10,523 bases of DNA from JAMCZU01 sp964479405 (lineage in GTDB: Bacteria > Patescibacteriota > UBA1384 > UBA12157 > JAENIV01): NCBI GenBank assembly GCA_964479405.1, contig CAYZMA010000032.1, positions 1 through 10,523 on the forward strand. Direction: 5' to 3'. Below, one piece after another: positions 1-4,277 of this stretch. The notes beneath the pieces were generated by a model. That model was not told the DNA's origin and ran no database searches. It worked only from the letters and a program-made list of their open reading frames with translations. A program made the translations under genes and the position numbers. Each line of letters begins with the position of its first letter. Within the stretch, counting starts at the first letter, position 1.

Positions 1-108
1 AAAGAGGATATTTCTACTTTGCTTACAATAGGATATTACTACTTTGCTTTAACATTAACTGGTTTAACTATTGACAAATACAAATTAATCATGGTAAAAT
101 ACAAATAA
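1..108 (+). CDS. C-terminal end of an unidentified protein (5' truncated by window edge)
   Basis: Frame 1 is open from the first base and ends with TAA at 106-108, giving the last 35 residues of a protein. The peptide is fairly hydrophobic in its first half (STLLTIGYYYFALTLTGL) and basic at the end (VKYK). A strong stem-loop with a T-run starts only four bases after the stop, which is the main support that this frame is really translated. Too little is visible to name a family; the hydrophobic stretch could be part of a membrane helix or a protein core. An open frame of 100 bases could also occur by chance in AT-rich DNA. Confidence 0.45.
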   Translation, partial: KEDISTLLTIGYYYFALTLTGLTIDKYKLIMVKYK

Positions 109-111
109 GAT

Positions 112-156
112 CCTCGGCCGCAGGTTTCGCCCTGCAACTGGCGGAGGACTCTTTTT
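112..156 (+). terminator. Rho-independent terminator after the first gene
   Basis: A segmented GC-rich stem: CCTC (112-115) pairs with GAGG (144-147), GCC (117-119) with GGC (140-142), and GCAGG (120-124) with CCTGC (131-135), around a TTTCGC loop. CTCTTTTT follows at 149-156. It sits just past the stop codon at 106-108. On the opposite strand the downstream bases are only moderately T-rich, so use for the converging minus-strand gene (ending at 200) is possible but less clear. Confidence 0.75.
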
Positions 157-199
157 ATAATTCGGCATACTGAATTTTCGCGGTTAATCTTTGATTAAT

Positions 200-610
200 C
201 TATTCTGGATAAATTGAAATAAAATCTTTTCTTTTAGTTCTCTTGTTTTCTTTTATTTGAACGACAAATTTTTCTCTATTTGTTGTAATCCCGTAAAAGC
301 GATGCAGAAGCTCATCTTTCTTTTGAAAATTTTCTCTGGTCACCGGATTAGAATTAGCATTTTTAATTAAATCTAAAGCACAATCATAAAACTTTAAGCG
401 TCTGATTCTATCTTTTTCCTTCTTATTAAAAAGATGTGCCCAAAATAAGTTTAAAAATATCTTCTCCTTTTTAAAATATTTAGATCTAACATACGGAGTT
501 CTTTTGGTGCGAGATTTAATTTGCTTAAATATTGATTGGGCTGTTTTATTTACTTCCTTAAAACTGGTACCAGCGATTTTAAATTTAGAGGATTTAAAAT
601 ATTCCATCAT
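200..610 (-). CDS. Small basic protein resembling BECR-fold (RelE/EndoU/colicin-like) toxin nucleases
   Basis: 136 residues, strongly basic. The C-terminal two thirds has the layout I associate with BECR-fold toxins and phage nuclease domains: a TPYVRSKYF strand (38-46), a helix FWAHLFNKKEKDRIRR (56-71), then a beta-rich end with LLHRFYGIT (101-109), FVVQIKEN (115-122) and KDFISIYP (128-135). Basic and His residues (H59, R68, R70, H103, R104) could line an RNA-cleaving site, but I cannot assign catalytic roles. No antitoxin gene adjoins it; the nearest same-strand gene is the NYN protein at 867-1502. No Shine-Dalgarno is visible. An extended -10 (TGTTACAAT, 615-623) ends only 4 nt before the first ATG, so a leaderless message could start at the second ATG (607) instead. 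The fold call is resemblance only; a DNA-binding or orphan protein remains possible. Confidence 0.5.
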   Translation of the reverse strand: MMEYFKSSKFKIAGTSFKEVNKTAQSIFKQIKSRTKRTPYVRSKYFKKEKIFLNLFWAHLFNKKEKDRIRRLKFYDCALDLIKNANSNPVTRENFQKKDELLHRFYGITTNREKFVVQIKENKRTKRKDFISIYPE

Positions 611-614
611 TCAA

Positions 615-623
615 ATTGTAACA
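615..623 (-). promoter_or_regulatory. Extended -10 promoter of the 200-610 gene, likely leaderless
   Basis: Read on the minus strand, TGT precedes TACAAT (TACAAT at 620-615), an extended -10 with 5 of 6 consensus bases. No convincing -35 lies 16-18 bp upstream. The seventh to eighth base after the hexamer falls on the second in-frame ATG, so the transcript would have essentially no leader. Confidence 0.45.
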
Positions 624-650
624 AAAAATCACTTTTATTAGAAGTAATTT

Positions 651-680
651 TTATTGGCGGTCGATCGTAGACGACGTTAG
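651..680. repeat. 30-bp repeat, copy A, upstream of the 200-610 gene
   Basis: 27 of 30 positions match the segment 1559-1588; all three differences are transitions. The invariant core is ATCGTAGACGA. Both copies are preceded by a T-run and both lie upstream of a minus-strand gene (41 bp from the start at 610 here, 57 bp from the start at 1502 for copy B). Copy A can form a short GTCG/CGAC stem (662-677 region); copy B weakens it, so an RNA hairpin role is not well supported. A protein-binding box is an alternative. Confidence 0.7.
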
Positions 681-734
681 AACTGCGATGAGGAATTATA
701 AGGGTAAAATTTATATACCTAAACTGACTTTTGC

Positions 735-787
735 TAATTAACGATATAGTATAATTAACATTGTATCTCTATCATTTATTAATTAAC
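735..787. repeat. Three copies of TAATTAAC in an AT-rich intergenic region
   Basis: TAATTAAC occurs at 735-742, 752-759 and 780-787, directly ahead of a consensus-like plus-strand promoter (799-827). The motif contains most of the palindrome TTAATTAA. In such AT-rich DNA some recurrence is expected, so an operator role is only a suggestion. Confidence 0.35.
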
Positions 788-798
788 AGGTATAATGA

Positions 799-827
799 TT
801 GACAATTCATACATATTTTGATAAAAT
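799..827 (+). promoter_or_regulatory. Consensus-like sigma70 promoter pointing into the 3' end of the NYN gene
   Basis: TTGACA (799-804), a 17-bp spacer, and TAAAAT (822-827). It is one of the best -35/-10 pairs in the window, yet no clear plus-strand gene follows. Transcription would begin near 834 and run straight into the hairpin at 843-869, which lies over the stop codon of the minus-strand NYN gene. A short antisense RNA is one possible product. Confidence 0.5.
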
Positions 828-842
828 ATAATTACTAAACAT

Positions 843-869
843 TGAGGAGATATTTCGTATGTCTCCTCA
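843..869. terminator. Hairpin at the 3' end of the NYN gene, possibly a bidirectional terminator
   Basis: TGAGGAGA (843-850) and TCTCCTCA (862-869) form a perfect 8-bp stem with an 11-nt loop. The minus-strand NYN stop codon (TGA, 869-867) is part of the stem. On the plus strand TTTT follows at once; on the minus strand the downstream bases are only weakly T-rich. It therefore looks better suited to stop the plus-strand promoter at 799-827 than the NYN message. Confidence 0.45.
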
Positions 870-1502
870 TTTTATATACTCCAATTCTTTTCTTAACCTC
901 ACAAAATCGCGAAAATCACTCCCTACCAACTGTTTTATTTCTCTCGCCGATCTTTCTCCTCGAGCTAAAATTTTAATATTCCGACCGTGGTTTTTAAGAT
1001 AACAAAGAACAGGCACAAAATCACCATCGCCAGTCAAGGCAACTAAACCAGAGTATTGCTCCATATAGCGCATCATATCAAAAGTCATATCAACATCACA
1101 ATTTGCTTTTTTGGTTTGTTTGCCACTCTCATCCGTATACACTTTTACAGGCTTTAATTTTAGATAGTATCCAAAACTGTCCAAGTTAAGGAAAAAGTCA
1201 ATTGTTTTTAGGCTTCTTCCAATTAGAACAACCTGGTATTCAGGCAATTTTGGCTCTTTAATCTTTTTTGATAAATATTTTTTGAGCGCTTTAATATCGA
1301 TTGGTTTGTTGCTTAGTATCGAATATTCAAAACCGAAAGTTTCGATACCGCCATAATAAAAAGTTTTACTAACAGAATATTTGCTTTTAAGATATTTTAT
1401 AAGTTTTCTATAATCAATTTTCCAACCCAAACTTTTCTGACCGCCGTAAAACAGATTCGATGCGTCAATAAAAGCATAGATTGGTTTTTTAATCTTTAGC
1501 AT
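867..1502 (-). CDS. NYN-domain (LabA/DUF88, PIN-like) putative ribonuclease
   Basis: 211 residues, the usual size of a single NYN domain protein, a PIN/FEN-related nuclease fold thought to cut RNA with metal ions held by conserved aspartates. The hallmark motifs are present in order: IDASNLF (12-18; D13, N16), NCDVDMTFDMM (134-144; D136, D138) and TGDGDFVPV (157-165; D159, D161), followed by the conserved end with GSDFRDF (194-200). All acidic residues are intact, so it is probably active. No signal peptide or membrane helix, hence cytoplasmic. No Shine-Dalgarno precedes the ATG; an extended -10 (TGTTATACT) ends 9 nt upstream, implying a leader of about 0-3 nt. The 30-bp repeat copy B lies 57 bp upstream, and the IS starts just beyond it. 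The RNA target cannot be told from sequence. Confidence 0.9.
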   Translation of the reverse strand: MLKIKKPIYAFIDASNLFYGGQKSLGWKIDYRKLIKYLKSKYSVSKTFYYGGIETFGFEYSILSNKPIDIKALKKYLSKKIKEPKLPEYQVVLIGRSLKTIDFFLNLDSFGYYLKLKPVKVYTDESGKQTKKANCDVDMTFDMMRYMEQYSGLVALTGDGDFVPVLCYLKNHGRNIKILARGERSAREIKQLVGSDFRDFVRLRKELEYIK

Positions 1503-1511
1503 AACATATTA

Positions 1512-1520
1512 AGTATAACA
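1512..1520 (-). promoter_or_regulatory. Extended -10 promoter of the NYN gene, likely leaderless
   Basis: On the minus strand TGT (1520-1518) precedes TATACT (1517-1512), 5 of 6 consensus bases. No good -35 is seen. Only 9 nt separate the hexamer from the ATG at 1502, matching the arrangement at the 200-610 gene. Confidence 0.5.
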
Positions 1521-1548
1521 GAAAAATGAACTAAAATAGAAAAATGAA
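1520..1548. repeat. Tandem 11-bp direct repeat over the NYN promoter region
   Basis: AGAAAAATGAA occurs at 1520-1530 and again at 1538-1548, an 18-bp period (just under two helical turns). It covers the place where a -35 element would sit for the -10 at 1512-1517, a typical position for an activator or repressor site. Function is inferred from position only. Confidence 0.45.
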
Positions 1549-1558
1549 TTTAGCTTTT

Positions 1559-1588
1559 TTATTGGTGGTCAATCGTAGACGATGTTAG
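1559..1588. repeat. 30-bp repeat, copy B, abutting the insertion sequence
   Basis: Matches copy A (651-680) at 27 of 30 bases. Its last matching base (1588) is immediately next to the first base of the IS left terminal repeat (1589), and similarity to the flank of copy A stops there. The right flank of the IS (from 2767) does not resume the copy A context. Confidence 0.7.
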
Positions 1589-1626
1589 TGTCTAAACTAT
1601 GCAAAAGTTCAAACACATATTGGACT
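1589..1626 (+). repeat. IS left terminal inverted repeat (IRL)
   Basis: Pairs with the reverse complement of 2730-2766: identical TGTC tip, identical TATGC (1598-1602), identical inner CATATTGGACT (1616-1626), and a one-base gap between. The tips differ after TGTC (TAAAC here, AAGAG on the right). Confidence 0.8.
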
Positions 1627-1654
1627 CCGCTAAGGCAAAAGTAGAGGAGTCTAA

Positions 1655-2764
1655 ATGAGGCAGATATATATTCAAAGTTTCTTCAAAAGCGGTTACAATC
1701 GCTTCATGAATTACATCTATAATATCTCCAGTCATCCTCAAAGAAAGGTTATCGAAAAACGATTGGAGATTATCAAGTTTTTCGATGAGTTTGGCGAGAA
1801 AGCAACCAAAATTGCTTTTAATAAAAGCCGTTCGGTCATCTATCTTTGGAAGCAAAAGATTAAAAACTTAGGTGGCAAATTGTCGGCTTTAGCGCCGGAA
1901 ACAACCAGACCAAAAAGTTTTAGAGAAAGCAAAGTAGACCATCAAATAAAAGATTATGTTGAGAAATATCGCAACAAGCATCCCGGTGTTTCTAAAGAAA
2001 CAATTTATCCTGAACTCAAAGAGTATTGTTTGCAAAACAATCTTCCTATAATCTCCGAATCCACTATCGGCAGGATTATCGGAGAATTAAAAAGTAAAGG
2101 CAAATTACCCCAACATCAAAGATTGTCCTACTACGCTAGAACGGGTAAGCTAGTGGTCAGATATCGAAAGAAAATCAAGAAATTAAGGAGAAAAGATTAT
2201 CAGCCAAAAGAGGTTGGCGATCTTTTGCAAATTGATGCCATTGAATTGTTCATTGACGGTATTAGAAGGTATCTTATTACAGCTATAGATATTTACGGCA
2301 AATTTGCTTTTGCCTACGCTTACAAGTCATTATCGTCAGCTTTGGCTAAGGACTTTATGGAGAAGCTGATTAAGGTTGCTCCTTTTCCTATCGCCCACAT
2401 CCAGACCGATAACGGTAAAGAATTTCACAAATATTTTGCCGCTTATGTTAATTCTCAAAGCATCATCCATTTCTATAATTATCCCAAATGTCCAAAAATG
2501 AATACTTTTATTGAAAACTTTAATGGCTTAATCCAAAGACAATTTGTTGACTGGCATTACCAAGAATTAAAAGATGATGTTGATAGTTTCAATGTTGATT
2601 TAATTGAATATCTATTGTGGTACAACACCAAAAAACAACACTCGGCTATTGGCAAAATCCCACCTCTCAGATACTATGTAAATACATTAATTAAGAAGCT
2701 AAATTTACCGTCGCCTTTAGCCACCCAAAAGTCCAATATGTTATGGACGAGCGCATACTCTTGA
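1655..2764 (+). CDS. IS transposase, integrase-core (rve) DDE family
   Basis: 369 residues catalysing cut and strand transfer of the IS ends. An N-terminal helix-turn-helix region (about 30-72, ending in FNKSRSVIYLWKQKIKNLG) should bind the terminal repeats. A second helical region (about 95-150) resembles the HTH that precedes many rve cores. The catalytic core follows with D194 (LQIDAIE), D252 (QTDNGKEF) and E287 (NTFIENFNG), a DD(34)E arrangement, then the typical WYNTKKQHSAIGKIPPLRYY (322-341) near the C-terminus. All three acidic residues are intact and there is no frameshift, so the enzyme could be active. A GAGGAG site (1644-1649) lies 5 nt before the ATG, supporting this start. The TGA stop at 2762-2764 lies inside the right terminal repeat. 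Unlike IS3, no separate orfA or programmed frameshift is seen. Confidence 0.9.
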   Translation: MRQIYIQSFFKSGYNRFMNYIYNISSHPQRKVIEKRLEIIKFFDEFGEKATKIAFNKSRSVIYLWKQKIKNLGGKLSALAPETTRPKSFRESKVDHQIKDYVEKYRNKHPGVSKETIYPELKEYCLQNNLPIISESTIGRIIGELKSKGKLPQHQRLSYYARTGKLVVRYRKKIKKLRRKDYQPKEVGDLLQIDAIELFIDGIRRYLITAIDIYGKFAFAYAYKSLSSALAKDFMEKLIKVAPFPIAHIQTDNGKEFHKYFAAYVNSQSIIHFYNYPKCPKMNTFIENFNGLIQRQFVDWHYQELKDDVDSFNVDLIEYLLWYNTKKQHSAIGKIPPLRYYVNTLIKKLNLPSPLATQKSNMLWTSAYS

Positions 2765-2766
2765 CA
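2730..2766 (-). repeat. IS right terminal inverted repeat (IRR)
   Basis: The reverse complement begins TGTCAAGAGTATGC and ends CATATTGGACT, matching the left repeat as described there. It contains the transposase stop codon, and on the plus strand its last six bases are TTGACA. Confidence 0.8.
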
Positions 2767-2789
2767 TTTTATCTATTTAAGAATAAACT
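2761..2789 (+). promoter_or_regulatory. Hybrid promoter: outward -35 of the IS plus a flanking -10
   Basis: The final six bases of the IS are a perfect -35 (TTGACA, 2761-2766). Exactly 17 bp on, in non-IS DNA, is TAAACT (2784-2789), 4 of 6 bases of the -10 consensus. Initiation near 2796 would give a leader of about 47 nt for the gene at 2843. Outward -35 boxes in terminal repeats are a known property of several IS families. Confidence 0.5.
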
Positions 2790-2842
2790 TTGGGTAGAAT
2801 CGCTTAATAGAACCAAATCCGAGCGATACAGGGGGCGTAATT

Positions 2843-3376
2843 ATGTTTTGGGGAAATCTTTGGAAACGGCTCACTGGAAGAGGAACATCCTCACCAACCA
2901 CGACTTCTTCTTGGCATGAAAAAGCCGATCAGTCGGATGCTCGAGCCAAGGCGCTAAACATTGATCCACCTCGGGAAGGTCGCAAGACCTACTCTGAGCG
3001 CTACAGCGAAACAGCTAAAATGTCATCGGACGAGATAAAATCTCAGATCGCTAGACGTGAAGCAGATGGTAAAGGCGACAGATGTGGTGTGCTTTATCGA
3101 GTGCTCGCTGATCGTGAAAAGTCGGGCGAAAGTGGATATCCTTCTTCTACCACTACGGCCGGACTGTCTAATCGACAGATTGCCGACCGTTCGGATGCTC
3201 GAGCCAAGGCGCTGAACATCGATCCACCTCGGGAAGGTCGCAAGACCTATAGTCAGCGCTATAACGAAAGTAGTGGATCGTCTTCAAGTGATATTCGATC
3301 CCAGATCGCTAGCCGTGAAGCACAGGGCAAAGAGACAGGAGTGCTTCGCAGAATACTCGCCGATCGCGATGAATAG
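2843..3376 (+). CDS. Unrecognised two-module repeat protein
   Basis: 177 residues, hydrophilic, with no membrane helix after the short aromatic N-terminus (MFWGNLWKRL). Two copies of one module span about 28-93 and 114-177: SDARAKALNI...GRKTYS (31-51 and 117-137) is identical in both, followed by a diverged Ser-rich stretch and then a helical end, (S/D)EIKSQIARREADGKG...LYRVLADRE and SDIRSQIASREAQGKE...LRRILADRD. A Ser/Thr/Gly linker joins the modules. At DNA level the period is 258 bp with long identical runs, so the duplication is recent. Only a weak AGGGGG site (2830-2835) precedes the ATG. Base use is richer in G+C than the neighbours, which may mean transfer. I do not recognise the family; the charged C-terminal helix of each module could mediate binding. 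A coupled third module follows at 3388. Confidence 0.75.
   Translation: MFWGNLWKRLTGRGTSSPTTTSSWHEKADQSDARAKALNIDPPREGRKTYSERYSETAKMSSDEIKSQIARREADGKGDRCGVLYRVLADREKSGESGYPSSTTTAGLSNRQIADRSDARAKALNIDPPREGRKTYSQRYNESSGSSSSDIRSQIASREAQGKETGVLRRILADRDE
2933..3373 (+). repeat. Direct duplication within the repeat protein gene (258-bp period)
   Basis: Unit 1 starts at 2933 and unit 2 at 3191. The first 58 bases or so differ only at two silent sites (CTA/CTG, ATT/ATC); divergence rises after GCAAGACCTA. The gradient suggests selection or conversion on the N-terminal half of the module. Confidence 0.8.
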
Positions 3377-3387
3377 GAGAGTACGAT

Positions 3388-3566
3388 ATGCCAAATGACA
3401 GTCATCAAGATTCCATGAACAAACGCTACTGTGATAACACCAAGAGGATGACTACAGATGAAATTATGAAAGAAATTGCTAAGCGTAAAGCCGAAGGACG
3501 GGGGGGGTGACAATGGATTCTCCTCAACATCTTCAGTGTCTACCTGAACGCGACAATAAAGAATAA
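3388..3566 (+). pseudogene. Small third-module gene, frameshifted at a run of eight G
   Basis: From ATG 3388 the frame runs 40 codons to TGA at 3508-3510. AGGAGA (3375-3380), overlapping the stop of the previous gene, lies 7 nt before the ATG, so translation is probably coupled. The peptide KRYCDNTKRMTTDEIMKEIAKRKAEG aligns in pieces with the module of the upstream protein (ERYSETAK, SSDEIKSQIARREADG). Just after a G8 run (3500-3507) the zero frame stops, while the -1 frame continues to TAA at 3564-3566 and encodes QHLQCLPERDNKE, like the module end VLRRILADRDE. So either one G was lost (or miscounted in sequencing), or a -1 slip on the G-run makes the full protein of about 59 residues. If the short form is real, it is a 40-residue protein ending GRGG. 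Confidence 0.6.
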
Positions 3567-3586
3567 TCCATGTTTATTATGACACA

Positions 3587-3618
3587 GGTGTCTACTCATG
3601 AGAGTAGGCACCTTTTTT
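3587..3618 (+). terminator. Strong Rho-independent terminator after the module genes
   Basis: An 11-bp stem, GGTGTCTACTC (3587-3597) with GAGTAGGCACC (3602-3612), one G-U pair, loop ATGA, then six T (3613-3618). It closes the unit that starts at 2843. Confidence 0.9.
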
Positions 3619-3649
3619 AGTTTCTTCAATGATTTTAGTGAGTTCTGCT

Positions 3650-3678
3650 TTGACTTTTTGATTCTTTTGTAGTATAGT
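3650..3678 (+). promoter_or_regulatory. Sigma70-type promoter of the 98-aa membrane protein gene
   Basis: TTGACT (3650-3655), a 17-bp spacer and TATAGT (3673-3678), each 5 of 6 consensus bases. Initiation near 3685 gives a leader of about 64 nt. It follows the terminator at 3587-3618, so the next gene is an independent unit. Confidence 0.65.
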
Positions 3679-3748
3679 TTAGGTAGATTTGGGGGAATGT
3701 TCCTGAACAATCTTAAATTCTTGGGTTACAAAGAAGGAGGCAACAAAA

Positions 3749-4045
3749 ATGGGCTTTGGTTACGGCGGACCGTTCAGACAGGGTTATCCTTCAAGTGATA
3801 ATTACGATGATGATTCCAATTCTTCTGGGAGTCCTCCTACTACTAAGATTACTTTCAAAGATGTTCTTTGTGTCGGGCTTATTATATTGGGTGTACTAGG
3901 GGTTCTCGCCTCATTTTTTGTTCCCCTTGTGGTTGTTGATCCCTTGTATCAGAACTCTTCTAAGGTTGTTCTTGCTACACTCGGGGGTATTATCCTTTCA
4001 ATCCTATCTCTGTTTATTGGTATTCGCATGATTCGCTTCTTATAG
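3749..4045 (+). CDS. Small two-helix membrane protein of unknown function
   Basis: 98 residues. The N-terminus (1-36) is soluble and rich in Gly, Ser, Asp and Tyr (YGGPFRQGYPSSDNYDDDSN), followed by two hydrophobic helices (about 38-62 and 73-95) and a basic end (RMIRF). The charge pattern is compatible with a hairpin in the cytoplasmic membrane. GGAGG (3736-3740) lies 8 nt before the ATG, a strong site that supports this start. The gene is monocistronic, with its own promoter (3650-3678) and terminator (4094-4116). I do not recognise a family. The acidic Gly/Tyr/Ser head could be a flexible interaction tail. Confidence 0.8.
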   Translation: MGFGYGGPFRQGYPSSDNYDDDSNSSGSPPTTKITFKDVLCVGLIILGVLGVLASFFVPLVVVDPLYQNSSKVVLATLGGIILSILSLFIGIRMIRFL

Positions 4046-4093
4046 TCCTTTTATGGCGGAAATAACAAACTTATTTCGAACTTAATCAAAAAC

Positions 4094-4116
4094 ACCCTCG
4101 AGCGATCGGGGGTTTT
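4094..4116 (+). terminator. Rho-independent terminator after the 98-aa membrane protein gene
   Basis: ACCCTCGA (4094-4101) pairs with TCGGGGGT (4106-4113), one G-U pair, closing a GCGA tetraloop of the GNRA type. AAAAAC precedes and TTTTGTT follows, so it could also act on the opposite strand, where the hemerythrin gene ends at 4278. Confidence 0.8.
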
Positions 4117-4137
4117 GTTAAATATAATTTAACCGCT

Positions 4138-4162
4138 CACTCTCACTTCGGAGGTGGGAGTG
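4138..4162. other. Isolated 11-bp hairpin without T-run
   Basis: CACTCTCACTT (4138-4148) pairs with AGGTGGGAGTG (4152-4162), two G-U pairs, loop CGG. No T-run follows on either strand, so it is not a simple intrinsic terminator. It might block exonuclease at the 3' end of the converging hemerythrin message. Confidence 0.4.
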
Positions 4163-4195
4163 GTGGATTACAAAAAATAACCCTTGGGACTATTT

Positions 4196-4266
4196 TGGAA
4201 TGGCGGGACATTCGGGTCCGGAACCATTCGACTCGCTACATGTCTAAAGGCGCTCGCTCAGGACAG
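4196..4266. repeat. GC-rich intergenic patch resembling a dispersed bacterial repeat
   Basis: The patch contains ATTCGACTCGCTAC (4226-4239) and GCGCTCGCTCAGGACAG (4250-4266). The combination TTCGACTCGCT...GCTCGCTCAGGACA resembles a class of dispersed intergenic repeats found in many bacterial genomes (recalled pattern, not searched). Its GC content stands out from the flanks. A short open frame crosses it but runs into the hemerythrin gene antisense and looks non-coding. Confidence 0.35.
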
Positions 4267-4277
4267 ACCTTTGAGAT

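Larger units (their letters stand above)
1589..2766 (+). mobile_element. Insertion sequence with DDE (rve) transposase, IS481/IS3-superfamily type
   Basis: 1178 bp bounded by imperfect inverted repeats (1589-1626 and 2730-2766) that both read TGTC at the tip, share TATGC ten bases in and end in CATATTGGACT. One transposase gene fills the interior, and its TGA stop lies inside the right repeat. The single-ORF layout and TGT...ACA ends suit the IS481 group, but the exact family was not checked. No target-site duplication is visible next to 1589 and 2766, so one flank has probably changed since insertion, or the element inserts without a clear duplication. Confidence 0.85.

Noticed and set aside
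182..200. AT-rich hairpin GGTTAATC-TTT-GATTAATC at the end of the 200-610 gene
   Set aside because: Almost all A-T pairs and no T-run on the minus strand, so not supported as a terminator.
859..1005. 48-codon plus-strand frame after GAGGAG and a good promoter
   Set aside because: Fully antisense to the NYN gene, its ribosome site is locked in the hairpin, and the peptide has no recognisable pattern; kept only as part of the antisense-promoter finding.
651..1588. CRISPR array hypothesis for the two 30-bp repeats
   Set aside because: Only two copies, 908 bp apart with genes between them, no regular spacers and no cas genes.
1592..1855. Open frame on the minus strand over the IS left end
   Set aside because: It is antisense to the transposase start and inverted repeat, with no ribosome site and no family pattern.
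3259..3513. Minus-strand open frame over the second module and third-module gene
   Set aside because: Antisense to well-supported coding sequence with internal duplication; its codons mirror the plus-strand modules.
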